Of a DNA stretch of 64,000 nucleotides, positions 1 through 12,039 are shown piece after piece (position 1 is the stretch's first letter; each line of letters starts with the position of its first letter). Source of the stretch: Ochotona curzoniae (lineage: Eukaryota; Chordata; Mammalia; Lagomorpha; Ochotonidae); NCBI RefSeq assembly GCF_017591425.1, contig NW_024465885.1:44945001-45009000 (forward strand). Direction: 5' to 3'. Below the pieces are notes generated by a model. That model was not told the DNA's origin. It saw nothing but the letters and a program-made list of their open reading frames with translations, and made no database searches. A program made the translations under genes and the position numbers.

Positions 1-47
1 GAAAGAGCAAATGTGCACCTTGGGGCTGGGGAGAGCAAGAGCAAGCA

Positions 48-49
<2 letters not shown>

Positions 50-87
<38 letters not shown>
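50..87. repeat. (AG)n microsatellite at the edge of a CSINE
   Basis: An almost pure GA run leads into an antisense CSINE. Purine runs of this kind mark the pyrimidine-rich 3' part of CSINEs. Confidence 0.9.
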
Positions 88-89
<2 letters not shown>

Positions 90-255
90 ACAGAGAGACC
101 CTTCAACTGTTGGTTCACTATCCAGATGGCTACAACAATCAACATTGAGTTAGGCCTAAGGGAGGATCCAGGAGTTTCTTATAGGTCTCCCAGTTGGATG
201 GCAGGGGCTCGAGCATCGGGGCCATCCTTTGCTGCCTTTCCCAGGCCATCATTCT
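88..255 (-). repeat. CSINE, antisense, truncated
   Basis: The segment shows the diagnostic antisense order: a motif like 'ggttcactatccagatggct', then 'ggtctcccagttggatggcaggggc', then 'gctgcctttcccaggc'. It then breaks off, so the SINE head is missing. Confidence 0.75.
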
Positions 256-1364
256 GAAGCTTAATTTAGCCTGGAGTCTCTGGGACCCAAATGAGCCAAT
301 ATGAGCTGTTGACATCACAGGTTGAGTTTTTGCCAGCTATGTTACAATGTGGCTGCTTTCTCTTCGCTTCTTAATTTTAGGAAGTACTTAAAGGGCACAA
401 TTTATCCTCTGTTAATAATGTACATTTCTTATTTTTTAAAGTGCTGCGTTGATATGGTTGTTTTCATGGCCCTCAGTTCTTCATGAATGAGCTAAGTGTA
501 TAATATTATTGCTCATAAAAATGTCCTAAACTTAACAAAGTTTGCATTGTAACATAAAGCTCATATGTCTTATTTTGATCTTTCCATTAGCTTGCTGCAG
601 ATTTCTTGAAGCCTCCATCTATTCTGGAATGGAATAATTATGTACATAGATGACAGATGATGGGGGCCTGATTTCTCACCATTGGCATCATAAGTTTTTA
701 GAATCCGTAGAGAGATGGATTTGTAGTGATGGGTCTGAGGCAGGAATATCACTTTGATATCATTTTTAGCATAATAAATGGACAGATGAGACCTACAGAA
801 GTATTTATAGATATACATGTCATCACAGCTTGGTTTATATGCATATGTATGTTGTTCTGACTCTGAAAATAAAAAAAAAACAACTCCCAACAACAATAGG
901 CATGCACCACACAGCATCTGGGTTCTGGCTTTTAATTCTTTTTTTTTCCAATATAGGAAATCAGCGTTCCTTGGAAAAATGATTGAGCCCTGGACTAGGG
1001 CAGGACATATGCAAGATAAGCCTGAAACACGGATGTGTTTGTACCAGAAAGTAAAGGCACATTAAGAAAAACGCTGATGAAGGCATGTCAAAGACACACG
1101 GGAATCATTGGAAAGAACCCAAGAGGGAAGAAGTAGAGCAGCAAATAAAGTAGTGCTGGATTAGTGTGCGATGACTTCATTCTAATATAAATATAGGGGA
1201 ATTATTAGAAATGCAAACTTTCTCTCTATATATGCAGAGACATGCTACACCTGACCCCAAGCAAGTGACAAGGGCCACCATCATCCAATATTAATAGAAA
1301 CTGGGTGGTTTTGCATGATCTTTTAAATTTTTCTGGAAAAAAAAAGTCTGTTGAAAAATGTGAT

Positions 1365-1795
1365 TAATGCTGTGGCACAGTGCGGTAAGCTTCCACCTGC
1401 AATACTGGCATCCCATATGAGTGCTGGTTCAATGCTCTGTTTTTCATCCAGCCCCCTGCTAATGTGTCTGGGAAGGCAGCAGAAAATGACCCAAGTACTT
1501 GGACTTCTGTTACTCACATGGGAAACCTGGACAAAGTTCCAGGTTCCTGGTTACAGCTTGGCTCAGCCCTGGCTGTTGCAGACATTTAGGAAGCAACTAG
1601 GGAATGGAGAATGTTAGAGACAGCAATGATGGGTCACTGGGCTGGGTTTTTGCCATCTAGCTCCTGGCTCCAGCTCTGGCCCAGCCCCAGCCATTGCAGG
1701 CATGCAATGGGTCAGTGGGTGCGAGTGCTTACCCACTCTTGCTCCTTCTGGCCTTCTGTGTCACTCAGTCTCTCACATAAGTTTATTTAAAAGAT
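1365..1795 (+). repeat. CSINE, sense, with a second partial 3' half
   Basis: A recognisable head ('gctgtggcacagtgcggtaagc') and body run to about 1620. A second segment repeating the 'ctcctggctccagctctggcccagccc' part follows at about 1660-1795. Either two copies abut or an internal part was duplicated. Confidence 0.7.
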
Positions 1796-2025
1796 AACTG
1801 CTGCCAACTGTTTTTAATTATTTGCCTGAGATTACAAATACCAAGTTGATGCTCGCAGTTATCTCTGAGGGGCAGGAGTGGGATGATGAGTGGGAGGAAT
1901 CTCTCTTCTACCTATGATGTTTTAAGTATGGATAAGCATCAGATGCATGTACTGTAGCATGCTTAACTGTGACACAGTTAGGCTCAGCTATACAAGCAAA
2001 CATTTTCTGTTTTTCTAGTTTTGAA

Positions 2026-2066
2026 GTATATATATATTATACATAGATGTACTGTATATATATATA
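2026..2066. repeat. (TA)n-rich tract
   Basis: Two TATATATATA runs are separated by a short spacer. It is simple AT-rich sequence directly before a MITE-like element. Confidence 0.8.
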
Positions 2067-2071
2067 GTACA

Positions 2072-2190
2072 TGAGGGCATTTGAAAATTGTTTGGAAAAC
2101 AGATCTGGGTCAAAAACTTTTGAAATTCATGTAGTTTTTTTCAGTTTTTTCCTAATCCATCTGTTCCATGAACTTTTTGAAGACCTTTCC
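2072..2190. mobile_element. MITE-like inverted-repeat DNA element, degraded
   Basis: The ends are imperfectly inverted: left 'gggcatttgaaaattgtttggaaaacag', right 'ctgttccatgaactttttgaagacc'. Two other copies in this window (near 8450 and 47790) share the 'ttcatggaaaa' terminal motif. It looks like an old nonautonomous DNA transposon of mariner/Tc1 size. The family name is not assigned. Confidence 0.5.
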
Positions 2191-2206
2191 TATGCATGGA
2201 TTTTGA

Positions 2207-2209
<3 letters not shown>

Positions 2210-2247
<38 letters not shown>
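2210..2247. repeat. (CA)n microsatellite
   Basis: An uninterrupted CA dinucleotide run of about 38 bases. Confidence 0.95.
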
Positions 2248-2250
<3 letters not shown>

Positions 2251-5200
2251 TACAAGGAAGAAAACACAGGCATCTTACAAGGCCATGTAACTAACACTGC
2301 ATAGAATAATAATAGTATAAGAGAACTAATTAGCATTATGTGATCAGTCTTTGTCCCCCCAAGGTTATTGATGATGAGTGGGGCCACAGACCTTCTGTAG
2401 TATGAAAATTTGAAAACTGGCAGCCTCCTTTTCGTCAGGAGCAATTTCAGTGTAAAGATTAACGACCTCTGCATTTCACCAGCCCCCTGTTAACATCCTC
2501 TCATTGTGACATTGAATCCCAAAGTTTCCTAGAAGATTTCAATTACAGTTGCTGACAAGACTCTTTCGACTGGCTGAGAACACTTGCGTGTGTCAGATAT
2601 CAGAGGTCAATAAGAACTCAATCCAACTGCTTAATCCTTCACTTTATTAGGTCTGTGGTGGGGTCTACATGGGGCTGGTTGCCTCAAACAAGTTGGTAAA
2701 AAGCAGAGCTATCTGAAGTAGTGAGAAAGTTCTGCTTAAGACAGCAGTGTTTGAGAGAAGAAAAATCAAGAATAGCTCGGGTGGGGTTGAGCACCATGTG
2801 TTAGGGGACGCCATGAACTAGAGAGAGTGTGTGGAGTAGAGAACCAGGTCAAGGAGTGTTCAAACCAAGAAGTGTGAACTCTGAGTCTGTGACATTTGAA
2901 ACTCTTTTCTAGGACCAAGTCCAGGTGTAGATAGCTGTGTGAGTTGCCTGGAGACATCTGTGTGACATCAGGCTCTCATTGATGCTCAAAGTTGTAGGAC
3001 TTGATGGGAGCCCGCCTAAGGGAAAAAGTGGTAGGGAAGTCAGAGAACCAAGTCTTGAGATATTCCAATGGTTGAAGCTTCACAGAAGAGCAGGTGGGCA
3101 AATGAATGAAGACACAAACTGAGAGAAACAGACTGCTGATTCAGAGCTTGCTGGAGCAAGTCAGCCAGCCGTCATCTTGTGTCCAATAGCCTTGCAGGCA
3201 GGCAGGGGAGGGAGAAGGCTGTGCAAGGATAGCAAGCGATGTCTTCAGATATGTCTCCGTTGGAGACTGCTGAGCTGGGCAAGTTGGTGGTAGGCTGCCC
3301 AGAAGTTAGGAACCACTTGCAACTGTATAATAATCTTTGATTTTCTCTGCTTGGTTCTATGTTGGAAGTAAAAACAAAAATTGGCTTTCCTGGCAGTTGC
3401 TTATGAGATCCTGGTCATTTGGGGCCAAGAGTTTCAGGTGGCATTGTTCTGCCTTCCAAATTGTTACCAGAAATAGCAAACCCGGCTCCCTACAAGTGTG
3501 CCTTAGGTTCATAGCAGGTTGACTGGCTAGGCTGTTTGCTTTGTAGATAAAAGGATTGGTGTCCCAGAAGGCTGGCTAAAGGCTGTGGGTCAGAGTTCTG
3601 TATATCTGAGCTGGCCATTGTCCATGTATATTCTTTGTCACTCTTATGAAGAAAGCAGAAAAGGAGAGAAGGGAGAGGAAGAGAGGAAGCCTAGGGTAGA
3701 ATAAACATCAGGGAAATCAAGAAGTTAGAGTCTCGGGAGAAAGAGGGGACACTTGTTCACCGTGGCAGCCATGCCAGGAAAGTAAAAGATTTACAGATGA
3801 AAAAGACTTACAAACTTTTTCTTGCTGAGCTACCACACTTCCCTATAGCTTCTGGAAATGGTAGGAACACCAGCAGACAGGGTGGATTAGGTCAGAGAAG
3901 AAGCGTTCAGTTTCTTGAGGGGGCACAGCCCTCCTCCTTAAGCACTGAACACAATCTGCCTCTCTACTGGGAAGAAGTCATTCTCAGCCTAACTCTGGAT
4001 TCTGTGATGGGTTAAGACGGTGACACCAGAGGCTGCAACCGGCTCAAAAACAAGTCCCCGGCACCTGGAACTCCAACACTGCATGTCAGATGTTTGGTTG
4101 TGTCATTTTAGGGACATCTGTTATTAACAGAATGGAAAATGGGTCTTTGTCCTTTGAAGACTATGAAGGGGAGAGAAAAAAGAAAACAGTCTGTAGCCTG
4201 TGTTTCTGACTAGTTACATGCTGAGGTCCCCAACACCAGCTCCCTAGGGCTGATGAGTTTACAAGTGCACCTGGAGAACTTGAACTTGGGGAGATTCCTC
4301 ACGGCTGCTTCCCCATTGTTATGCAACAGTTATAAAGGAAACAGGTTCACAGACAGATGGAAGAAATGTACCGAGTCATAGAAGGAGCTTGGGGAACTCC
4401 TCTGTCCTGCTCCCCCTAGATGAGGAACTGATCAAGGATCTGCCTCCTTACCAGGCCTTTTCCTCATACTCCCCCAAACCTGACTGTGCTACCCTATTTC
4501 TTCCTTTGAAAATATCCTTCTTATGCCTTCATAGTGGGTCTGATCATATGTTTTTTTTTTTAGGTTTCCAGGTTGTACAGTTGCAGAGAGAACACATGGA
4601 AGAGAAATCCAAGTCACGCAACCCATATGTATGCAGGAAAAGAAATCTGGTCTGTGGAACCAGAGATAAAAATAAGACTGGGACCCAAACACCTCGGAGT
4701 CCTTTCAGAAGTGAGAGGTCAGTGGAACAAGAGAATCTTGGGGGCGGGGGGAGGGCTCAGCTTACTGTGCTTGATTACAAACAGGTCTGGTTGTTAGCCC
4801 CTCCAGCCATAACTAGTCTTGCCAGCTAATCTCACCAAATCCATAAAATTCTTCCATGTGGATTTTGAGTCACAGCTCCTGGTCCCCATTGCAAAACAGC
4901 AGAACCAAAGATCTACTTTCTATCTTTTTTCTTTCTTGGGGGACTTGATGATAGGGCAATCCTGTGTGATCAGGAGGAGTGGGTCCTGGGAGAGGATGGT
5001 CTTACGTCATGCCTGGGGCTTCCCCTGGTTGGCAACTCTGGCTTGGAAACTTCTTACCTTGACCTTAGGAACCCACTGACATTGGGTCTGACTGGTCATA
5101 TTTCTCACCCTACGCCCTGTGGGCATGACCTTGTGCTGTGGACTTGAGTCCTGGTGGTCCCTGAAGACTTCTCCACTTACCCCCTCACCTGAGATAAAGC

Positions 5201-6544
5201 AAGTGTGTTAGGCAGGAAGCCAGAAAATAGTCTCTGTGTGTGAAAGGGGCCTCGGGTCAATGGTGTGTGGGGAATGAGGCCCCACTGGGAAGCAGTCCAG
5301 GATCTCACACCTCAAAGTCCTGCCAGAGCCCTGATAACCTTACAGGTAGCTCCAGTATTACCTCCAAAGGTAGGCACGCCAGGAAGACGGAGTCTGCCAA
5401 CACTGGGTAACAGGCCTTGGCATGGATTTTTCACCTGTGTCGTACTGAGGAAGCCCTTTGTCCAGAGAAGGCAAAGGGAAGGAGGAATGGTAGGGTGTCC
5501 TGGACCCTGAACCAGCACAAGCTCTCATTTCTACACTGATGGTCCGTTCAGCTCTCGGAGATGCCTGCCTGTCGGGAATATTTTCTCTGGTAAACTTGGT
5601 AACCTTGCTTACCATAGTCTGAATGACAGGGCTTGCTCATCTCTGTCTCTCTGTCAGATCCGTCTGATGGATTCCCTATCTCATTACATCTTGCTACCTT
5701 GCTGACGACGCCTCTCTGTCGCAAGCCTGAATTCTTTTGTTACTGATGACGAGACCCTCCATTCTGTGCTCTCTGTGAACAAGTTCAGCTTCCCCTGCTG
5801 GGCCCAGCAGCTCCAGAGGTCAGATGGATCCCCTGAGAAGGAATGGGGTGGCCATGTCTTCCCTCCTCCCTCCACCAAGGGCACTCATAGCTTCCAGCTC
5901 CACACTGCCTAACAAAAGGTTTTTTCACAACAGCATTCTTTTACTTTTCTTTCTCTTTTTTATTTTTTAATAGGGTGGATTCTTTCCACACAGGCCCTTT
6001 GTCAGGTGCTTGTAGACTGCTTGTACATTAAACACACGACAATGGGGGGTTATTCTGGTCTTGCTTTCTCACTGGGAATGAATGGCTATTGTGCATTCAG
6101 AATAGCTGGGTAGCAGCTCAGGACCTCAGGAAGGTCCCCTTTGTCCCAGCTCTCCAGGGCCAGCCCTGACAGACCCCAAGAGGACAACCTTTCTGAAAAA
6201 TGGTTGGATCTCCTGATCATTCACATCTTTGAACTGTTTCTCACCCCTCAGCAGCTTCCTGCTTCCATTTAACCTCGATGACCTGGTGTATCGGTCAGTT
6301 ACACAAAGAGCATGGCCAAAGGTGCCGAGATGGAAACCAGCCCATCCTAGCAGCACCTGGGGAGAGCCAGACCCACGCTGCGGTCTTTGAACACATTGTC
6401 TCCAGAGAGCAAACACACCCTGCGAAAAATTTATGTGCACCAGCTACTTGGCCTTGGGGCACACTGCCTACACAAACCTGGCACTGCTCAGTAGGATTAC
6501 GGAGGGCTGCACCCATACAGACTTGGAAGAAAGAGTTCAGTTGG

Positions 6545-6660
6545 TTCACAATAAATTTGTCCAGCAAATATTTACCAAATGACTGTTTCATTCCAGATGC
6601 TCTGCTAAGTGCTAAGAAATCGGAGATGGGTAAGTTGAATGTGTTGCCAAATAGGTTGGG
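6545..6660 (+). repeat. Ancient L2/MIR-type remnant
   Basis: The text 'agcaaatatttaccaaatgactgtttcattccagatgctctgctaagtgctaag' matches the familiar 'cactgtgctaggtgct' pattern of old mammalian repeats. Family-level assignment is uncertain. Confidence 0.4.
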
Positions 6661-6721
6661 GAGACGGATGAGGAAGCCACATTGTAGTCAGGTGCAGCAG
6701 GTAAGAGTCACACGGCAGCGG

Positions 6722-7058
6722 GCAGGGGTAGCACAGGACAGGGACGCAGAGGTCAGGTGGGTGGGCGGGCAGGGGTAGCACAGGACAGGGACGCAGAGGT
6801 CAGGTGGGTGGGCAGGCAGGGGTAGCACAGGACAGGGACGCAGAGGTCGGGTGGGTGGGCAGGCAGGGTAGCACAGGACAGGGACACAGAGGTCAGGTGG
6901 GTGGGCGGGCAGGGGTAGCACAGGACAGGGACGCAGAGGTCAGGTGGGTGGGCGGGCAGGGGTAGCACAGGACAGGGACGCAGAGGTCGGGTGGGTGGGC
7001 AGGCAGGGGTAGCACAGGACAGGGACGCAGAGGTCAGGTGGGTGGGTGGGCAGGGGTC
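6722..7058 (+). repeat. G-rich 47-bp minisatellite, about 7 copies
   Basis: Unit starts (GGGGTA or its last variant) fall at 6725, 6772, 6819, 6866, 6912, 6959, 7006 and 7053, which gives periods of 47 with one 46-base unit. Each unit contains an AGCACAGGACAGGGACGCAG part and a run GGGTGGG-C/T-GGG-CA-GGGG. Variation between units (CGGGC or CAGGC, TCAGG or TCGGG) shows independent divergence. Antisense frames through it give a proline-rich repetitive peptide, which is not a real gene because the unit is not a multiple of three. Confidence 0.95.
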
Positions 7059-7962
7059 AGGCCAGACTTGCCAAGGACACGATGCTCGAGAAAGGGGTGG
7101 GGAGTGAGCGGAAGTTGGAGGGTTGGAAGAGGGCTTCACAGCCAAGGAGCAGAGGCAGGGGTAGGGAGGGGAGCAGGGAGCATCCGGAGAAGTGCAGGTG
7201 TCACTGTGGTCTCTGTGGGAGGTGGGCTGGACCTGTGCTGGGAGCAGGTCATGGCCTTGCCCGTGTCCTTGAAGACTTGATGCTAGACAAGGCTTGCTCT
7301 GACACGGGAGTGGAGAATAGGTGGGGGAAGACTTTTCCGAATGATGAGGTGAAAAATGATGAAGGGCTGGACTGATGAAGAGACTCTGGACATGGAGTGT
7401 CATGGTGATGACTCAAAGAGAAGGGAGAATTCCCAGTAAGGGTAGACAGACAAGGGGACACTTTTAGGCATGATCTTGAATCACTGAGACCAGGAAACAT
7501 GGAGGGTACTAAGGTTTGAATGTGTTCCCCTAAGTTCTGAAAGAAAGCAGCCCCTCCCCCCTCAGTCCCCCAGCCCCACCCCCAGCATCGTTGGATTCAG
7601 CTACAGCAGCCTTAGGAATGTTCCTTTTGGAGGGTTCAGTGGTGGTCAGAGGTTGGAGAGTCCAGATTTTCCCTTGGGGAGAACAGAGACAATGACAAGG
7701 ACATGTTGAATGCTCACATTGAGCTGACCACATGCTTTTGCAGGTCCCTGGGAGGTGTCAAAAATGAGAGGTGGGAGGGTCCACGAACTTGGCCACTGAG
7801 CCGTGTATCCTGTGTCACCCTGGCTTGCAGAGAGTTTTCTAGAACAGACCCTGTGCTTGATGGTACCATTCGCTGGAACCACACATCGTGCATGACTGTA
7901 CCTTTGGTCTCGCTTCGCCCAGCTCTTTAACTCAGGCTACTGCTGTAGTAAAGAAACTGCCT

Positions 7963-8275
7963 GGGGCCAGTGCTGAGGCTCAGCAAGTCAGGACTCCACC
8001 TGCCACAGCAGCATCCCGTACACACACCAGTTCATGTCCTGGCTTCTCTTCCTGCAGTCTGCGTCCCTGCTAGTGTGCCTGGGGAAGTGGTGGAAGATGA
8101 GACCCCTGCACCCACATGTAAGACGTCGATAAAGATTCAAATTCCTGTCCCAGCCCTGGTCACGGAGGCTGGGGAGTAAACCTCTGGATAAAAGATTCAT
8201 TCTCTCCCCACACAACTACCCAATTTTGTCTTTCAGATGAATCTTAAATTTATTTAAATTTAGAAAAGAAAAAAA
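7963..8275 (+). repeat. CSINE, sense, diverged
   Basis: Begins 'ggggccagtgctgaggctcagcaag', contains 'gcagcatcccgtacacacaccagttcatgtcc' and 'gcctggggaagtggtggaagatgag', and ends in an A-rich tail after 'taaatttatttaaatttag'. Confidence 0.8.
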
Positions 8276-8446
8276 AATCTACCTGATTTTCTCTATGAGT
8301 GAGAACACAGGGTGAATCCTTGTGAACTTAAAAAAAAGAGCTAGGGTATGGTGAAAAAAAGTTGACAGTGCACTGCTTTTTTTTTTTTTTAGCCTCTATG
8401 CACTTCTGAAGCTGCCCAAAGCTGCGTTCCCTCCTTTGACTCACAA

Positions 8447-8577
8447 AGGATCTTCGCAAGTTCATGGAAAACGCATAGGATCAAAAACAAAAACAAAAAC
8501 TATGCATTTCAAATTGTTTGGCACTAAAGTAACTTTGTCTTTTCATTTCATTTTCCCACAAATTTTTTGATCTTGTG
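8447..8577. mobile_element. MITE-like inverted-repeat DNA element
   Basis: The left end 'ttcgcaagttcatggaaaacg' is the inverse of the right end 'cattttcccacaaattttttgat'. The interior 'actatgcatttcaaattgtttggcac' fits the same element family as the copy at 2072-2190. Confidence 0.55.
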
Positions 8578-9023
8578 CATCTGTCCTCATTCTCAGAGTT
8601 CCTGAAGGCTTTCGAGATGGCTACTTCCGAGTTCTTCTGGAAACACCAGCAACCTGAGTTTGCTTCGTTAGTGTCCTGCCCACCACAACCCTCAGCCCAA
8701 AGGGTCTGTCCCACACATCCTGTCCCCTCCGCAGAGCGGCTGGACCCAGGGGTGCCTTGGTCACTGGTGAAGAAGGGCACATGGCCCCTGCACCCCCTCT
8801 TGCTTCGCCTACACCTTCCCTCCTACTGCCTCTGCTGATGTCTGGCCTTCGGGCTGTGCTCAGACCCACAGGGAACCTGTGCCAGACAGAAGGTCTTCTG
8901 TTCCCTGCTCTGGTCACTCTCTTCCCAGACATCCAACACCTTCACCCTCCTTCCTTCCCTCTCTAGTACCTTCAAAACACTTCCTTCTGGAGCCTTCTTC
9001 CCTCCCAGCCTCTGCCTGAGTGG

Positions 9024-9038
9024 GCAGGAGGGGGCGCT
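9024..9038 (+). promoter_or_regulatory. CTCF-like motif
   Basis: The core AGGGGGCGCT is exact at 9029-9038 and the preceding GCAGG partly matches the consensus. It sits in a GC-rich stretch about 3 kb beyond the RCAN1 3' end. Occupancy is unknown. Confidence 0.4.
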
Positions 9039-10779
9039 GCTGCCCTGGGCTGGGCCAGCCACATTGCAGGGACAAGTGCTGGATTTTCAGGTTTTGCCCT
9101 ACGGTGGGCTTGAGCCTTAAGGGCCCTGGTGGGAGGAGCAGACCACACAGGTGACCTCTTTCTCTCCCTGCCAGGGTCTCAGAAGAGGAGCCAGAACCAG
9201 CCGGGGGGTGGGGGGTGTTGGGGAGGAGGCCAGCTCTGCACTTCTCAGTGTCTCTACCTGGCTTGCCCTGGACAGGCTGTTACTGTTCCCTGCTTGCTTC
9301 CAAAGTTCCCTCAGGCACATGAATCTCAGGATCCTGTTGCAAGTCTGAAGTGTGCTCCCAGCCTCTTCCTCCTGAACATGGTTCTTCCAAGGGGTGCTTC
9401 AGACCACACCATCCTATGCCTTTTCTGTTCTTGTAGGGGTGTGCCCCACTACAACTTGCCCGGGGCCTGCAGGTGGGGCTCCCAAGACCGGTGAACTCCA
9501 TTTAGCACTCTGAAGTTAGACCTGCTGGATCAGCACCTGCCTGCACTGTCCTCGCCCACTGCTGGACCATCTGGCATGACCCATGGATGAGAAGGCGCAG
9601 ATTGCCATGGGAGACCCAGCAGGAGTCGCTGAGAATGATTCTAGGGGAAGAGGCCAACAGGTGACCTGCAGGACACATATCATGTGACCGGGGATAATTT
9701 CCATGGTCCTCATCAAGTTCTTTGTCCCAGACACAGAGATAACTGCTTGTGAGTCAGACTGCGCTGAGCAGGGCAGAGGTGGGCTGGCTCTCTTGGGGCA
9801 CGCCTGATGGCTGTGGAGTAAGCTGGACTGGGTGGGGCAGTGGGGTAATTGTCTAGGCAGGGAGGAACGTGTGGTGGCAGCACAGGGGCAGGAAGAACAT
9901 GGAGTTGGAAATACTGAAAATTCCACCTGGCCAGAGCACAGGGGTCAGCTGGGGGCAGCAGCTGCAGGGTCTGCTTCGTTCCTGTTGGCAGTGTGACCGG
10001 GCATCGGATCCCTAATCAGGCTCTTGAAAGGAAATGAAGGACGTAGGCACCCTAGCCCAATCCCTTGCAAATAAATACCTCGCCTTCCAGGGATCTAAAT
10101 ATGATTAAAATGTCCTTTCAGCAACAACTGCAGGGAGGGAGTGCTGGAGAAAATGAGATAGGTGAGGGTAAGAATGAACCATGGTTCTACCTGGCTGCCA
10201 GCGTGTTTTGGCTAGTGGAGAGCCGTGGGGGAAGAGTCCCAGGTGTGAGTCCACCAGGAGGGGAAGGGGCAGCAGCCATGAAGGAGACTCCCTGAGGCCC
10301 TCGTGCAGAGGGAATCTTCACGTGGCTACCATCTGAATTAAGAACCTCAGGTGAATGGCATTTGATAGGTGCTCATTCTAGTGGGGCAGACAGTCCACAA
10401 AACGCCATAAAAGCTTTGTATTAGATGAGCTCCCCAGCTGCCAGTGTTTTGGGCTCTAACATGCACTGAATCCTCTGCAGTTAACTAATTTATAAACTCT
10501 ATTATCTAGTGACTTCTGGGCTTTTCACCTACAGATCATGCTGAGAGCCCAGCTTGCCCCGGGCACTAATTCACATAATATTCCAGAAATCTCAGATCCT
10601 GAGTGCAAAAGGAAGTGGCTGCAGCAGTCGCTGCACTGGTGTCCTTGGCCACCACCCCTCCTCTGGATTTTGCATCTGTTCCCAGGAGTTGGTTTCTGGT
10701 TCTTGGATGGTTCTAAGCTTCCCAGGGTCAGAGCAGTCAGACCTTCTGTGGAAACCCATTTCACAAACACTTTCATACA

Positions 10780-10945
10780 TGGCAATGAGTGTGCTCTGTG
10801 ATCCTGCCTGGTTTGCGTTTGCCATTTCGCATTTTTCAGATGAAGAGAAGTGAGAGTCTTGGGCGTGTCAGCCTGGTAAGGAGCAAACCCGTACCCTCAG
10901 CTGGCAATCGGGGCTGCCGTGTGTGCCCGCCACGGAGCTGCCCAG
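10780..10945 (-). repeat. MIR-like remnant, antisense
   Basis: 'cgcatttttcagatgaagagaagtgagag' followed by 'agcctggtaaggagcaaacccgtaccctc' matches the antisense MIR pattern (cattttacagatgaggaaactgag ... gctagtaagtggcagagc). Confidence 0.5.
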
Positions 10946-11324
10946 GACAGCGCATCTAAGGAGGGTGCTCTTTGAGTTAGAATCCTAACTCTAGCACCCA
11001 TTGGCTGCCCTGACAGTGGGACTACCAACTTATTCCTCACGGCGTCCACTGGCCCTCTTCCAGTTAAGAACCAGATCCCAGCTGGACTGGCACACTTCTT
11101 AGTCCAGCAGGCTCCAAGCTAATTCAAAACAATGGCAAATGATGACCGCTAGCCAATTATTGAATCTGCTCAACATTCAGGGTCCAATGACTTCACTGGA
11201 ATGCGGGTGCCCCGACAGGTTTAAGCCTTGAATGTACTTCGGATATGGCTTTAGGTTACACAGACACTTCTGGGAAATAATGATAGGAGGGTGGCTTCTC
11301 AGAAAAGTAAAAAAAATAGAGAGG

Positions 11325-11645
11325 GGGAGTTGGTGTTGTGACGCAGTGGGTTAAGCTGCAACTTGTGACACCAGCTTCCCACATCAGAGCTCCAGTTCTG
11401 TGTCCTGGTTACTTTGCTTACGATCCTGATCCCTGTTAACACATCTGAGAAGGCAGTAGCCGGCTATCCCGAGTGCTTGGGCCCCTGCCACCCATGTGGG
11501 AGACCCAAACTGGAGATACCGGCTTTTGAGTTTGGCCTGGCCCAGCCTTGGCTGCTGCAGTCACTTAGGTGATGAATCCGTGGATGAAAGATCTCTGTTT
11601 CTCTGCAACTTTGACTTTTAAAATAAATAATAAACACTTCTTTAA
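11325..11645 (+). repeat. CSINE, sense, full length
   Basis: Starts 'gagttggtgttgtgacgcagtgggttaagctgc' and runs through 'ccatgtgggagacccaaac' and 'gcctggcccagccttggc' to a 'ttaaaataaataataaacac' tail. It lies about 400 bases beyond the RCAN1 3' end. Confidence 0.85.
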
Positions 11646-12039
11646 GCACACACACAAACACAACTCCAGGAACGAGGCAGGTAGAGAGTCAAACTGAGGG
11701 CTGACAGACAGACATGTGGCCTTTATAACTTGCTACTGTCCGTGGACATGTTTTCTAAAACAAAAGAAGAGTCTGCTGTTGTTCAGTGGAAGTGAGAACA
11801 GGGTTTTCACGGCAGCATCGGTGTCCTATCCAAAGCAAATACCCAGATGTCCCATGCCACTTTCACGCCACTCGCCCTTTCCGTAGTGAGGGTCTGTTGG
11901 TGTGGGAGACCTGTGTGAGCCAGGGCGCAGGGCCGGCAAGCGCTACGCTCAGACTGACACAGGCACGTGTCCTCGGCAGCTGCGGAACTGACATTACAGA
12001 TCAGGCCTAGAAATGAGACGACCGACAGCGTTCCCCTAG

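Larger units (their letters stand above)
1..12039. other. DNA downstream of RCAN1 (no gene seen)
   Basis: The 12 kb beyond the RCAN1 polyadenylation signal contains CSINEs, MITE-like and MIR-like remnants, microsatellites and the 47-bp minisatellite. In mammals KCNE1 lies on this side in the same orientation, and its noncoding 5' exons could fall here, but the KCNE1 coding sequence was not seen. The stretches 2500-6540 and 8600-10780 hold no repeat or exon I can name. The latter is GC-rich and contains a CTCF-like motif. Confidence 0.7.

Noticed and set aside
6722..7058. CRISPR-like direct repeats
   Set aside because: The units are contiguous and similar throughout with no unique spacers, and the DNA is mammalian. 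It is a minisatellite.
6753..7403. A 216-codon minus-strand frame with a repeated proline-rich peptide
   Set aside because: It is the antisense translation of the 47-bp minisatellite. The unit is not a multiple of three, so the repeats shift frame, and no gene context supports it.
1..12039. KCNE1 coding sequence expected next to RCAN1
   Set aside because: No open frame in this stretch resembles the short KCNE1 membrane protein. Only its noncoding 5' exons could lie here, and these cannot be recognised by eye.
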